DNA of 64,000 bases. Origin: Pseudomonas sp. GD04091 (GTDB lineage: Bacteria; Pseudomonadota; Gammaproteobacteria; Pseudomonadales; Pseudomonadaceae). A program made the position numbers and the translations under genes. The DNA is taken from positions 1 to 64,000 of the forward strand of contig NZ_JAOEBG010000018.1 in the NCBI RefSeq assembly GCF_029836165.1, given 5' to 3'. Position 1 is the first letter of the stretch; each line of letters opens with the position of its first letter. Below are positions 55,294-63,205 of the stretch, in pieces. The notes beneath the pieces are model-generated. The model ran no database searches. It was not told the origin of the DNA and saw nothing but the letters and a program-made list of their open reading frames with translations.

Positions 55294-55767
55294 TTATTCT
55301 TCGCCCATCTGCGACTGCAGGTAGTTCTCGATGCCGATCTTGTCGATCAGGCCCAGCTGGGTTTCCAGCCAGTCGATATGCTCTTCCTCGGACTCGAGGA
55401 TGTCCTCGAGCAGTTCGCGGGAACCGAAGTCACCGCAGGTTTCGCAGTGGGCAATGGCCGCTTTCAGGTCAGCGTGACCTTTCTTCTCGAGCTTCAGGTC
55501 GCATTCGAGCATTTCCTTGGTGTGCTCGCCGATCAGCAGCTTGCCCAGGTCCTGGACGTTGGGGATGCCTTCGAGGAAGAGAATACGCTTGATCAGTTTG
55601 TCAGCGTGCTTCATCTCGTCGATGGATTCCTTGTACTCGTGCTTGCCGAGCTTGTTCAGGCCCCAATCTTCGTACATGCGCGCGTGCAGGAAGTACTGGT
55701 TGATCGCGACCAGCTCGTTTCCGAGGATCTTGTTGAGATGCTGGATGACGCTTACGTCGCCTTTCAT
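55294..55767 (-). CDS. bfr: Bacterioferritin (heme-binding)
   Basis: 24-mer iron-storage ferritin of 157 residues. The heme ligand Met52 and the ferroxidase residues Glu18, Glu51 and His54 are present by count, with Glu and His in ESEEEHIDWLE completing the site. This matches BfrB-type bacterioferritin, which exchanges iron with Bfd. The ATG at 55767 is conserved; a longer frame of 23 codons is unsupported. It lies downstream of bfd on the same strand with a 202-bp AT-rich gap and a bfd terminator between, so it has its own promoter. Confidence 0.95.
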   Translation of the reverse strand: MKGDVSVIQHLNKILGNELVAINQYFLHARMYEDWGLNKLGKHEYKESIDEMKHADKLIKRILFLEGIPNVQDLGKLLIGEHTKEMLECDLKLEKKGHADLKAAIAHCETCGDFGSRELLEDILESEEEHIDWLETQLGLIDKIGIENYLQSQMGEE

Positions 55768-55969
55768 GATGGGGTCCTGCCCTGTGGAAGTTGAGCCAAT
55801 GAAATCAAGTCTGAGCCCGACAACTTCCCATGTCAAACCTAAGTTATTGAATAATAAGTGAAATTTAATCGGAATAAGAATGTTTGTGAACCGCGTTCTG
55901 GCGCTAACTTATTGAATTGCGGGCATAAAAAAACCGGACACAGGGTCCGGTTCTTCGAAATCGGGAAAA
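55768..55969. promoter_or_regulatory. AT-rich bfr control region with a direct repeat
   Basis: A perfect -35 TTGACA (minus strand, about 55831-55836) precedes bfr without a strong -10 at 17 bp. TAAGTTATTGAAT (55840-55852) and TAACTTATTGAAT (55905-55917) are near-identical direct repeats 65 bp apart in very AT-rich sequence. The bfd terminator occupies 55926-55952. Fur- or IscR-type control is plausible but not shown. Confidence 0.4.
55926..55952 (-). terminator. Intrinsic terminator of bfd
   Basis: AACCGGAC (55932-55939) pairs with GTCCGGTT (55945-55952) around ACAGG; a run of Ts on the minus strand (55933-55927) follows. It starts 18 bp after the bfd stop. Confidence 0.85.
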
Positions 55970-56191
55970 TTATGCCGCGTTGAATTCAACGGGGTAGGGC
56001 AGTGCGGCCTGTTGGCTGACCTGCAACTCGGTGAGCGTTTCACGCACCACCTGCTTGGCGAGGCAGGCACACTTGCCGCATTGGCTGGCGACATTGGTGG
56101 CGGCTCGAACTTCCTTGTAACTGCAGCATCCTTCGTAGATCGCATCGCGAATCTGTCCGTCGGTGACACCGACACAAAGACACACATACAT
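55970..56191 (-). CDS. bfd: Bacterioferritin-associated ferredoxin Bfd
   Basis: A 73-residue [2Fe-2S] ferredoxin with Cys4, Cys6, Cys38 and Cys41 (MYVCLCVGVT and GKCACLA). It reduces the BfrB heme to release stored iron. A Fur-like site 45 bp upstream fits its induction in iron starvation. It reads on the minus strand, divergent from the peroxiredoxin. Confidence 0.96.
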   Translation of the reverse strand: MYVCLCVGVTDGQIRDAIYEGCCSYKEVRAATNVASQCGKCACLAKQVVRETLTELQVSQQAALPYPVEFNAA

Positions 56192-56235
56192 AAAGGCTGA
56201 CCATCACGGGTTGAGTCGATGGGTTGGAGAGTAAT

Positions 56236-56254
56236 GGTAATGAGAATGCTTGTC
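56236..56254 (-). promoter_or_regulatory. Fur-box-like site upstream of bfd
   Basis: GGTAATGAGAATGCTTGTC agrees with the 19-bp Fur consensus at 14 of 19 positions. It is about 45 bp upstream of the bfd start, where promoter overlap is expected. Confidence 0.65.
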
Positions 56255-56405
56255 AAAACACTTTGTGTAAGCCTCGCCCTTGAGCGACCGGCGGTTGGAA
56301 TTCGGCCTGTCACGCAAAGCTGTGTATGATGGTCGGCCTTTGCTGATTCCGGGGGAAAGCATTCCTCCCGGGCAAGGTTCTTCACCCCTCATCAGGAGAA
56401 ATCGA

Positions 56406-57008
56406 ATGAGCGTACTCGTTGGCAAAAAAGCCCCTGACTTCACCGTGCCAGCCGTGCTGGGCAACGGCGAGATCGTCGACAGCTTCAACCTGGCCTCGGC
56501 CATCAAAGGCAAGTACGGCCTGGTGTTCTTCTACCCGCTGGACTTCACCTTCGTCTGCCCGTCCGAGCTGATCGCCCTGGACAACCGCATCCCGGACTTC
56601 CAGGCTCGCAACGTGGAAGTGATCGGCGTTTCGATCGACTCGCACTTCACCCACAACGCCTGGCGTAACACCCCGGTCAACAGTGGCGGCATCGGTCAGG
56701 TCAAGTACACCCTGGCCGCCGACATGACCCACGAAATCTGCAAGGCCTACGACGTCGAGTCCGAAGGCGGCGTGGCCTTCCGTGGCGCCTTCCTGATCGA
56801 CACCAACGGTGTTGTCCGCTCGCAGATCGTCAACGACCTGCCGCTGGGCCGCAACATGGACGAGCTGCTGCGTCTGGTCGATGCCCTGCAATTCCACGAA
56901 GAGCACGGCGAAGTCTGCCCGGCCAACTGGAAAAAAGGCGACAAGGGCATGAATGCCTCGCCGGAAGGCGTTGCCGCCTACCTGAGCGAGAACGCCGGCA
57001 AGCTGTAA
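56406..57008 (+). CDS. 2-Cys peroxiredoxin (AhpC/TSA family)
   Basis: A 200-residue typical 2-Cys peroxiredoxin: peroxidatic Cys in PLDFTFVCPSEL (about residue 51) and resolving Cys in HGEVCPANW (about 170). It reduces peroxides in the cytoplasm, using thioredoxin. CAGGAG lies before the ATG, and an extended -10 (TGTGTATGAT, to 56330) sits upstream. The gene is divergent from bfd, linking iron release and peroxide defence. Confidence 0.95.
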   Translation: MSVLVGKKAPDFTVPAVLGNGEIVDSFNLASAIKGKYGLVFFYPLDFTFVCPSELIALDNRIPDFQARNVEVIGVSIDSHFTHNAWRNTPVNSGGIGQVKYTLAADMTHEICKAYDVESEGGVAFRGAFLIDTNGVVRSQIVNDLPLGRNMDELLRLVDALQFHEEHGEVCPANWKKGDKGMNASPEGVAAYLSENAGKL

Positions 57009-57017
57009 TTGCCGAGC

Positions 57018-57055
57018 GCACAAAAAAACCGGCCTCATGGCCGGTTTTTTTGTGC
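57018..57055. terminator. Bidirectional terminator after the peroxiredoxin gene
   Basis: GCACAAAAAAACCGGCC (57018-57034) pairs perfectly with 57039-57055 around TCAT, giving a 17-bp stem with A7/T7 tracts. It serves the peroxiredoxin and, on the other strand, would face transcripts from rnt. Confidence 0.92.
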
Positions 57056-57059
57056 CTCA

Positions 57060-57143
57060 AGTTTCAAGCTGCAAGCGACAAGACAAAGCACTGTTGAAGC
57101 CAGATGCTCATTCCTGTCGCTTCAAGCTCGCAGCTTGCGGCTC
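57060..57143. repeat. Inverted CAAGCTGCAAG-type repeat
   Basis: TTTCAAGCTGCAAGCGACA (about 57061-57079) and TGTCGCTTCAAGCTCGCAGC (about 57114-57133) are imperfect inverted partners. They resemble a repeat class found at ends of Pseudomonas genes and are unlike the REPs elsewhere in this window. Confidence 0.6.
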
Positions 57144-57816
57144 AATCGTTGAAGTCGCGCCAGCCGCCCATCTCTTTCCAGCGATTGACGATGCCGCAGA
57201 ACAGTTCAGCGGTCTTCTCGGTGTCGTAGCGCGCCGAATGCGCCTCACGTCCATCGAAATCGATGTCCGCGCTCTGGCAGGCTCGCGCCAGCACGGTCTG
57301 GCCGTAGGCGAGGCCGGCGAGGGTGGCCGTGTCGAAGCTGGAGAACGGGTGGAACGGGTTGCGCTTGATATCGTTGCGCGCCACCGCGGCATTGAGGAAG
57401 CCCAGGTCGAAGCTGCTGTTGTGTCCGACCAGGATCGCCCGCTTGCAACCATTGGCCTTCAGCGCCTTGCGCACGCCGCGGAAGATATCGGTCAGCGCGC
57501 TTTCCTCGCCTACCGCCATGCGCAGCGGGTGGTCCAGCTTGATGCCGGTGAACTCCAGCGCGGCCGGCTCGATATTCGCGCCTTCGAACGGTTCGACTCG
57601 ATAGAAATAGGTGTGCTCGGGGAACAGAAAACCTTTTTCATCCATGCCGATGGTCACGGCGGCGATTTCCAGCAGGGCGTCGGTGGCGCTGTTGAAACCG
57701 CCGGTCTCGACGTCCACCACCACCGGCAGGTAACCGCGGAAGCGCTCGGCCATCGGGTGGCGCGAGCCGCTGCTGACCGGGCTGTCCTGATCGTCTTCGT
57801 ACAGATCTTCGCTCAC
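57142..57816 (-). CDS. rnt: Ribonuclease T
   Basis: A 224-residue DEDD 3'-5' exoribonuclease that trims tRNA and rRNA 3' ends. Exo I is VVVDVETGGFN (Asp, Glu, about 33-43), Exo II is GHNSSFDLGFLNAA, and Exo III is HSARYDTEKTAEL. It overlaps the pyrC stop by four bases. Family length is about 215-225. Confidence 0.95.
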   Translation of the reverse strand: MSEDLYEDDQDSPVSSGSRHPMAERFRGYLPVVVDVETGGFNSATDALLEIAAVTIGMDEKGFLFPEHTYFYRVEPFEGANIEPAALEFTGIKLDHPLRMAVGEESALTDIFRGVRKALKANGCKRAILVGHNSSFDLGFLNAAVARNDIKRNPFHPFSSFDTATLAGLAYGQTVLARACQSADIDFDGREAHSARYDTEKTAELFCGIVNRWKEMGGWRDFND

Positions 57817-58859
57817 GCGTTGTCCTCCAGCAGGCGCCAGCGCAGCTTCTCACCGGCACGCAGCGGGATCACGGTGGTGTCGCCAAACGGCAGGCTGTCT
57901 GGCGCGGTCCATTCGTCGCGTACCAAGGTGATGGTGTCGGTGTTGCGCGGCAGACCGTAGAAGTCCGGACCGTGCTTGCTGGCGAAGCCTTCGAGCTTGT
58001 CCAGTGCGTTGCGCTGCTCGAACGCCTCGGCATACAACTCGATGGCGGCATACGCGGTGTAGCAGCCGGCGCAGCCGCAGGCGGCTTCCTTGGCGTGCTT
58101 GGCGTGGGGCGCCGAGTCGGTGCCGAGGAAGAACTTCGGATTGCCGCTGGTTGCTGCATCCAGCAGCGCCACCTGATGGGTGTTGCGCTTGAGGATCGGC
58201 AGGCAATAGAAGTGCGGGCGGATACCGCCGACCAGCATGTGGTTGCGGTTGTACAGCAGGTGCTGGGCGGTGATGGTCGCACCGACGTTGGCCGGCGCTT
58301 CGCTGACGAACTGCGCGGCGTCGCTGGTGGTGATGTGCTCGAAGACCACTTTCAGGGTCGGGAAGCGTTCGACCAGGCGGCGCATGTGCTCGTCGATGAA
58401 ACGCTTCTCGCGGTCGAACACGTCGATCTCGCTGCGCGTGACTTCGCCGTGCACCAGCAGCGGCATGCCGGTCTCGGCCAGGGCCTCGATCGCCGGGAAA
58501 ATGTTGTCGATGCTGGTCACGCCCGAATCGGAGTTGGTGGTGGCGCCGGCCGGGTAGAGCTTGGCGGCGTACACGATGCCGCTGGCCTTCGCCGCGCGGA
58601 TGTCTTGCGGGGTGGTGCGGTCGGTGAGGTAGAGCACCATCAACGGCTCGAAACGGCTGCCGGCCGGGCGTGCGGCAAGGATGCGCTCGCGGTAGGCACC
58701 AGCCTCGACGGCGTTGCGCACCGGCGGAACCAGATTGGGCATGATGATGGCGCGGGCGAAGGTGCGTGCCACGTCACCGACGGTATGGGGCAGGACAGCA
58801 CCATCGCGCAGATGGATGTGCCAGTCGTCGGGGCGCAGGAGGGTCAGGCGATCGGACAT
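57813..58859 (-). CDS. pyrC: Dihydroorotase (PyrC, class II)
   Basis: A 348-residue zinc amidohydrolase of pyrimidine synthesis. The metal ligands show as WHIHLRDG (HxH, about 13-20), LVHGEVT, FEHIT and LGTDSAPH (Asp). The length matches the short PyrC type. It is the first gene of pyrC-rnt, and lies divergent from motY with 130 bp between. Confidence 0.96.
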   Translation of the reverse strand: MSDRLTLLRPDDWHIHLRDGAVLPHTVGDVARTFARAIIMPNLVPPVRNAVEAGAYRERILAARPAGSRFEPLMVLYLTDRTTPQDIRAAKASGIVYAAKLYPAGATTNSDSGVTSIDNIFPAIEALAETGMPLLVHGEVTRSEIDVFDREKRFIDEHMRRLVERFPTLKVVFEHITTSDAAQFVSEAPANVGATITAQHLLYNRNHMLVGGIRPHFYCLPILKRNTHQVALLDAATSGNPKFFLGTDSAPHAKHAKEAACGCAGCYTAYAAIELYAEAFEQRNALDKLEGFASKHGPDFYGLPRNTDTITLVRDEWTAPDSLPFGDTTVIPLRAGEKLRWRLLEDNA

Positions 58860-58989
58860 TGGGGATTCCAGGCGGGTCGAACTCAGAAGCCAATGCTACC
58901 GGAAAACCCCTGTTCGAGCACGGCTATCAAGTTTTCCCGCCGGCGTCCGATAGCGTTCAGGTAAGCCGTCAGAATCAGTGGAGCCGCCC

Positions 58990-59955
58990 GTGCGCCAGCG
59001 TTACCTAGCCCTGTTCACCCTTGTCGCCAGCCTGCCGGCTGGGGCGCTGACCTTCCAGACTCGCGTGGAGAACGTCGCCTGGAAAGTCGAGGGGGACCAG
59101 TTCGAATGTCGCCTGATCCAGCCGATCGACGGTTTTGGCAGTGGCGAGTTCGTGCGTCGCGCGGGGGAGCAGCCGACCTTCCAGCTGCGATCGGACAGCA
59201 ACGTCCTGGGCGCCGGTTCCGCCAGCTTGATTGCCGCTGCGGCCCCCTGGCAGCCGGGGCGTGGGGACATCAACCTCGGCGCGGTACAGATGGCCCGTAC
59301 GGGTGTGCTGTTCACCTCCAGCCAAGGCCAGGCCAGCCGCCTGATCAATGGGCTGCTCGATGGTCGCAGCACGGTGGTGCGCAATCATCGCGGCGAAGGT
59401 GGTCGCCCCATGGAAGTGCATGTGATGCCGGTCAGCTTCGCCAAGGCCTACGGCGACTATCAGGTGTGTGCCGCCAAGCTGTTGCCGATGAACTATGACC
59501 AGATTCGTCAGACCCAGGTCGGCTTCCCTGGCGGCGGGATCGAACTGGATGGCTCGGCGCGTGCTCGTCTGGATCTGATCCTCGACTATCTCAAGGCCGA
59601 CCCTACGGTCAATCACATCGAGCTCAACGGCCATTCGGACAACAGTGGCAACCGCCTGACCAATCGCGACACTTCGCGTCGGCGGGCGTTGGCCGTGGCC
59701 GAGTACCTCAAGGCTCACGGCGTGCCAGACGAGCAAATCACCGTGCGCTTCCATGGCGAGCGCTATCCACTGGCCAAGAACAACACGGCCGCCAATCGCG
59801 CGCGCAACCGTCGCGTGAACATTCAACTCGATCGCGTGACACCGGTCGAGAAGCCTGTGGAGAAGCCCGCAACGCCTGCTCCCACGGCGCCTGCGCCGGT
59901 ACCTGCGGCTCCTGCCGCAGGCAATGTTCAGTCGGCGCCTGGCCTGAAGTCCTGA
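58990..59955 (+). CDS. motY: Flagellar motor protein MotY
   Basis: Sodium-type T-ring flagellar motor component, periplasmic, 321 residues, with a signal peptide cleaved near AGA (about 18). The N-terminal MotY domain (VENVAWKVEGDQFECRLIQPIDGFGSGEF) is followed by an OmpA/peptidoglycan-binding domain (ELNGHSDNSGNRLTNRDTSRRRA and RARNRRVNI) and a Pro/Ala-rich tail. The GTG at 58990 follows GGAG at 6 bp. Other flagellar genes are absent, as in other pseudomonads where motY stands alone. Confidence 0.93.
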   Translation: MRQRYLALFTLVASLPAGALTFQTRVENVAWKVEGDQFECRLIQPIDGFGSGEFVRRAGEQPTFQLRSDSNVLGAGSASLIAAAAPWQPGRGDINLGAVQMARTGVLFTSSQGQASRLINGLLDGRSTVVRNHRGEGGRPMEVHVMPVSFAKAYGDYQVCAAKLLPMNYDQIRQTQVGFPGGGIELDGSARARLDLILDYLKADPTVNHIELNGHSDNSGNRLTNRDTSRRRALAVAEYLKAHGVPDEQITVRFHGERYPLAKNNTAANRARNRRVNIQLDRVTPVEKPVEKPATPAPTAPAPVPAAPAAGNVQSAPGLKS

Positions 59956-60018
59956 GTGCGACCGCTGGTCGCGCTCTCGACAGTTCCTGTCGCTTTGTCG
60001 TCACAAGCTGTCGCCCCA

Positions 60019-60048
60019 TTGTAAATTTTTCGGCAAGGCCGGTAGAAT
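60019..60048 (+). promoter_or_regulatory. Sigma-70-like promoter of argG
   Basis: TTGTAA (60019-60024), 18-bp spacer, TAGAAT (60043-60048), 35 bp before the argG ATG. Confidence 0.6.
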
Positions 60049-60083
60049 CATCGGCTTTCCGTACAACCCCGTGGAGTGATGGC

Positions 60084-61301
60084 ATGGCGGACGTAAAAAA
60101 GGTCGTATTGGCGTATTCCGGCGGCCTTGATACTTCGGTGATTCTCAAGTGGCTGCAGGACACCTACAACTGTGAAGTGGTGACCTTCACCGCTGACCTC
60201 GGTCAGGGCGAGGAGGTCGAGCCGGCCCGTGCCAAGGCCCAGGCAATGGGCGTGAAAGAAATCTACATCGACGACCTGCGCGAAGAGTTCGTGCGTGACT
60301 TCGTGTTCCCGATGTTCCGCGCCAACACCGTCTACGAAGGCGAGTACCTGCTGGGTACCTCTATCGCCCGCCCGCTGATCGCCAAGCGCCTGATCGAGAT
60401 CGCCAACGAAACCGGCGCCGATGCCATTTCCCACGGTGCGACCGGCAAGGGCAACGACCAGGTGCGTTTCGAGCTCGGCGCCTACGCGCTCAAGCCGGGT
60501 GTCAAGGTCATCGCCCCATGGCGCGAGTGGGACCTGCTGTCCCGCGAGAAGCTGATGGACTACGCCGAGAAGCACGGTATTCCGATCGAGCGCCACGGCA
60601 AGAAGAAGTCGCCCTACTCGATGGACGCCAACCTGCTGCACATCTCCTACGAAGGCGGTGTCCTGGAAGATACCTGGACCGAGCACGAGGAAGACATGTG
60701 GCGCTGGAGCGTTTCCCCGGAGAACGCCCCGGACCAGGCCACCTACATCGAGCTGACCTACCGCAACGGCGACATCGTTGCCATTGACGGTGTCGAGAAA
60801 AGCCCTGCCACCGTGCTGGCCGACCTCAACCGCATCGGTGGCGCCAACGGCATCGGGCGCCTGGACATCGTCGAAAACCGTTATGTCGGCATGAAGTCGC
60901 GTGGCTGCTACGAGACCCCGGGCGGCACCATCATGCTCAAGGCTCACCGCGCCATCGAGTCGATCACCCTGGACCGCGAAGTCGCTCACCTGAAGGATGA
61001 GCTGATGCCGAAGTACGCCAGCCTGATCTACACCGGCTACTGGTGGAGCCCGGAGCGCCTGATGCTGCAGCAGATGATCGATGCTTCGCAGGTCAATGTG
61101 AACGGTGTTGTTCGCCTGAAACTGTACAAGGGCAATGTGACCGTCGTGGGGCGCAAGTCGGACGACTCCCTGTTCGATGCCAACATCGCGACCTTCGAGG
61201 AAGATGGTGGCGCCTACAATCAGGCCGACGCCGCGGGCTTCATCAAGCTCAACGCGCTGCGCATGCGCATTGCAGCGAACAAGGGGCGCTCGCTGCTCTG
61301 A
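60084..61301 (+). CDS. argG: Argininosuccinate synthase
   Basis: ATP-dependent ligase joining citrulline and aspartate. It has 405 residues. The P-loop-like AYSGGLDTSVIL (about 9-20), DLGQGEE, SHGATGKGNDQVRFE and GRKSDDSLFD are family signatures. It completes the pathway from ArgF. A clear promoter lies upstream and a terminator downstream. Confidence 0.97.
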   Translation: MADVKKVVLAYSGGLDTSVILKWLQDTYNCEVVTFTADLGQGEEVEPARAKAQAMGVKEIYIDDLREEFVRDFVFPMFRANTVYEGEYLLGTSIARPLIAKRLIEIANETGADAISHGATGKGNDQVRFELGAYALKPGVKVIAPWREWDLLSREKLMDYAEKHGIPIERHGKKKSPYSMDANLLHISYEGGVLEDTWTEHEEDMWRWSVSPENAPDQATYIELTYRNGDIVAIDGVEKSPATVLADLNRIGGANGIGRLDIVENRYVGMKSRGCYETPGGTIMLKAHRAIESITLDREVAHLKDELMPKYASLIYTGYWWSPERLMLQQMIDASQVNVNGVVRLKLYKGNVTVVGRKSDDSLFDANIATFEEDGGAYNQADAAGFIKLNALRMRIAANKGRSLL

Positions 61302-61316
61302 GTTTGCAGGCAAAGG

Positions 61317-61343
61317 AAAACCCGGCCATCGCCGGGTTTTTTT
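61317..61343 (+). terminator. Intrinsic terminator of argG
   Basis: AAAACCCGGC-CATC-GCCGGG followed by seven Ts, 15 bp after the stop. The A-run on the left gives some activity for the convergent membrane-protein gene. Confidence 0.9.
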
Positions 61344-61354
61344 GTGCCTGTGAT

Positions 61355-61879
61355 TCAAGGTATCCGCGTGCTGGCGAAGGGTACTTCGACATCGTCACCC
61401 ATGGGCGCTGCCGAAAGGTGGATACACGTGCGGGTCTCGAGGTTGTACAGGGTCCAGCGCTGGGCGGTGGTATGGCGTTTCTCGATCATGCGCAATATGT
61501 GATTCTCGATCATCTTGCGGCTGTCCGGGCCCGAGATGGCGATGAATATGTTGCCGTCCTGTTCGGCTGGTTGTTCGGCTGCCGCAGCGGGAGCCTCATG
61601 CGCTTCTTGCGCCGTCGAGTTCGGCGTCGCATGAGGCGCAGCGGTTGGTGCGGGGCTAGAGCAGGGTTCGTGCTTGTCGGGGGCGAACAGTGAACCGGTG
61701 TTGAAATTCAACGTCAGGAAGAACAGCACGGTCAGGAAAAACGGGAATACCACGAGGAACCATGTATAGATGGTCTGGCTGTCATCGCTCAGGAACGGCA
61801 GCGAAGCCAGTGCCGAGGCTTCGATAACGCCGGCGAACACGGCGATGAGGGTCAGTGGACTGATGGATTCTTGGCTCAT
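61355..61879 (-). CDS. Hypothetical membrane protein with C-terminal soluble domain (174 aa)
   Basis: Unrecognised family. Two hydrophobic helices near the N-terminus (about 8-28 and 36-59) are followed by a low-complexity Pro/Ala/Glu/Gln linker (about 68-105). A compact domain (about 108-174) then begins FIAISGPDSRKMIENHILRMIEKRHTTAQRWTLYNLET. The only Cys are in the linker (EPC) and near the end (TCIHL). The codon use looks native. It converges on argG. Confidence 0.6.
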   Translation of the reverse strand: MSQESISPLTLIAVFAGVIEASALASLPFLSDDSQTIYTWFLVVFPFFLTVLFFLTLNFNTGSLFAPDKHEPCSSPAPTAAPHATPNSTAQEAHEAPAAAAEQPAEQDGNIFIAISGPDSRKMIENHILRMIEKRHTTAQRWTLYNLETRTCIHLSAAPMGDDVEVPFASTRIP

Positions 61880-62254
61880 GATGAGTGCCTGGGCATGCTT
61901 TGCTCATCAGTAACCGATTTTTCCGCAGGGAATAATGGTGGATCTTTTCCTCGACTGGACGTAAATCCACTTCAGTTTTGATACTGCCTAATATCTCGTA
62001 CACAGAGTAGAAATTTCCTGCGTGAAGAGTAAGGCCCTAGCACTTGGATCCCATGAGTCGGCCTGTTAACTTTCTGGCCGTTGTAAAGCGCATGGGTCGG
62101 TTGGTTTTATTGCTATTGACGCATGTAGGAAAAGTCCTTAAAGCTCGTAGTCCTCTTCTTTCGGTGATTCTGCCAGGGAAACCGCTGCATTAATAATCGT
62201 TATGCTCGGTTACGGTGGGCTATTGAATTAAAATTACGTATCAATGGATATCGC
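61880..62254. other. 375-bp AT-richer intergenic region before the LuxR-type regulator
   Basis: No supported reading frame. The base composition is clearly more AT-rich than the flanks, and the DNA carries the dyad AGGA-N4-TCCT (62127-62138) extended to TAAGGAC-T-TTTCCTA on the minus strand, resembling RcsB-type sites. Either divergent gene could be regulated from here. I see no convincing -35/-10 pair. Confidence 0.4.
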
Positions 62255-62881
62255 ATGAATAAAGTGCTGATCGTGGATGATCACCCGGTCATTCGCCTGG
62301 CCGTACGCATGCTGATGGAACGGCATGGCTACGAGGTGGTGGCGGAGAGCGATAACGGTGTGGATGCCTTGCAACTTACGCGGGAGCATCTGCCGGACAT
62401 CGTCATTCTGGATATCGGGATTCCCAAGCTCGACGGGCTGGAGGTCATTGCCCGGATGACGCTGATAAGCCCTGCAAGCAAGGTGCTGGTACTGACGTCG
62501 CAGGCACCTGGGCATTTTTCCATGCGTTGCATGCAGGCCGGTGCCGCGGGTTATGTATGCAAGCAGCAGGAATTGACCGAGCTGTTGAGTGCCATCAAGG
62601 CGGTGCTGTCCGGCTACAGCTATTTCCCCAATCAGGCGCTGCACAAAGGGCGCTCCGGTGTAGGGGGCGGCACGGAAATCGAGATGGTCGAACGGCTTTC
62701 TGGACGAGAAATGATGGTTTTGCAGCAACTCGCACGTGGCAAGAGCAACAAGGAAATAGCTGATAGCATGTTCCTCAGCAACAAGACCGTAAGTACCTAC
62801 AAGACCCGCCTGTTGCTCAAGCTCAATGCACGTTCTCTGGTAGATCTCATCGAGCTGGCTCAACGGCACGGGTTGGCCTGA
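62255..62881 (+). CDS. NarL/LuxR-family response regulator (BvgA/EvgA-like), orphan
   Basis: A 208-residue regulator: receiver domain with VDDH acidic pair, phospho-acceptor in VILDIGIPKLDG (about Asp53) and VLVLTSQ; C-terminal LuxR HTH (LSGREMMVLQQLARGKSNKEIADSMFLSNKTVSTYKTRLLLKLN, about 148-191). The closest look is BvgA/EvgA/RcsB-type regulators. No sensor kinase is nearby, so the partner is encoded elsewhere. Upstream dyad and terminator downstream suggest a monocistronic autoregulated unit. Confidence 0.9.
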   Translation: MNKVLIVDDHPVIRLAVRMLMERHGYEVVAESDNGVDALQLTREHLPDIVILDIGIPKLDGLEVIARMTLISPASKVLVLTSQAPGHFSMRCMQAGAAGYVCKQQELTELLSAIKAVLSGYSYFPNQALHKGRSGVGGGTEIEMVERLSGREMMVLQQLARGKSNKEIADSMFLSNKTVSTYKTRLLLKLNARSLVDLIELAQRHGLA

Positions 62882-62890
62882 CGGTATAGA

Positions 62891-62917
62891 AAGCCTCCAG
62901 TCGGGAGGCTTTTTTTT
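62891..62917 (+). terminator. Intrinsic terminator of the LuxR-type regulator
   Basis: AAGCCTCC-AGTCG-GGAGGCTT followed by eight Ts, 9 bp after the stop. Confidence 0.9.
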
Positions 62918-62924
62918 GTCCGAG

Positions 62925-63101
62925 TTACAGGTCGTAGTCGAAATCGGCCAGCTGTTTCCTCAGACGTCGTTCTTCGAGCATGTTGTCGATGGTGCGGCGT
63001 TTGCTGAGGTTGGTCTTGGCCGGTTCAGCCGGCGGATCCTCTTCTTCGTTCGTATTCGAGAAATCTTCGTCGATAGCCAAGTCTTCTTTATCGGTGCTCA
63101 T
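62925..63101 (-). CDS. Small acidic PA3496-like protein (58 aa)
   Basis: A short gene of 58 residues. The N-terminal half is acidic (EDLAIDEDFSNTNEEEDPP), the rest carries a basic helix TNLSKRRTIDNMLEERRLRKQLADFDYDL. GGAG lies 6 bp before the ATG. From memory, P. aeruginosa has such a protein (PA3496 family) next to nth, as here. No function is known to me. The acidic-then-basic layout suggests a soluble binding partner. Confidence 0.78.
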   Translation of the reverse strand: MSTDKEDLAIDEDFSNTNEEEDPPAEPAKTNLSKRRTIDNMLEERRLRKQLADFDYDL

Positions 63102-63205
63102 GCGTCACTCCAAGCCAAAGGGCCCTTGGCCGTCCTTATAGCGGGATTCCCTGAGCGGGTAAAAAAGATTTTTTCAATCGTGATGTGCGGATTTCAGCTA
63201 TCGCC

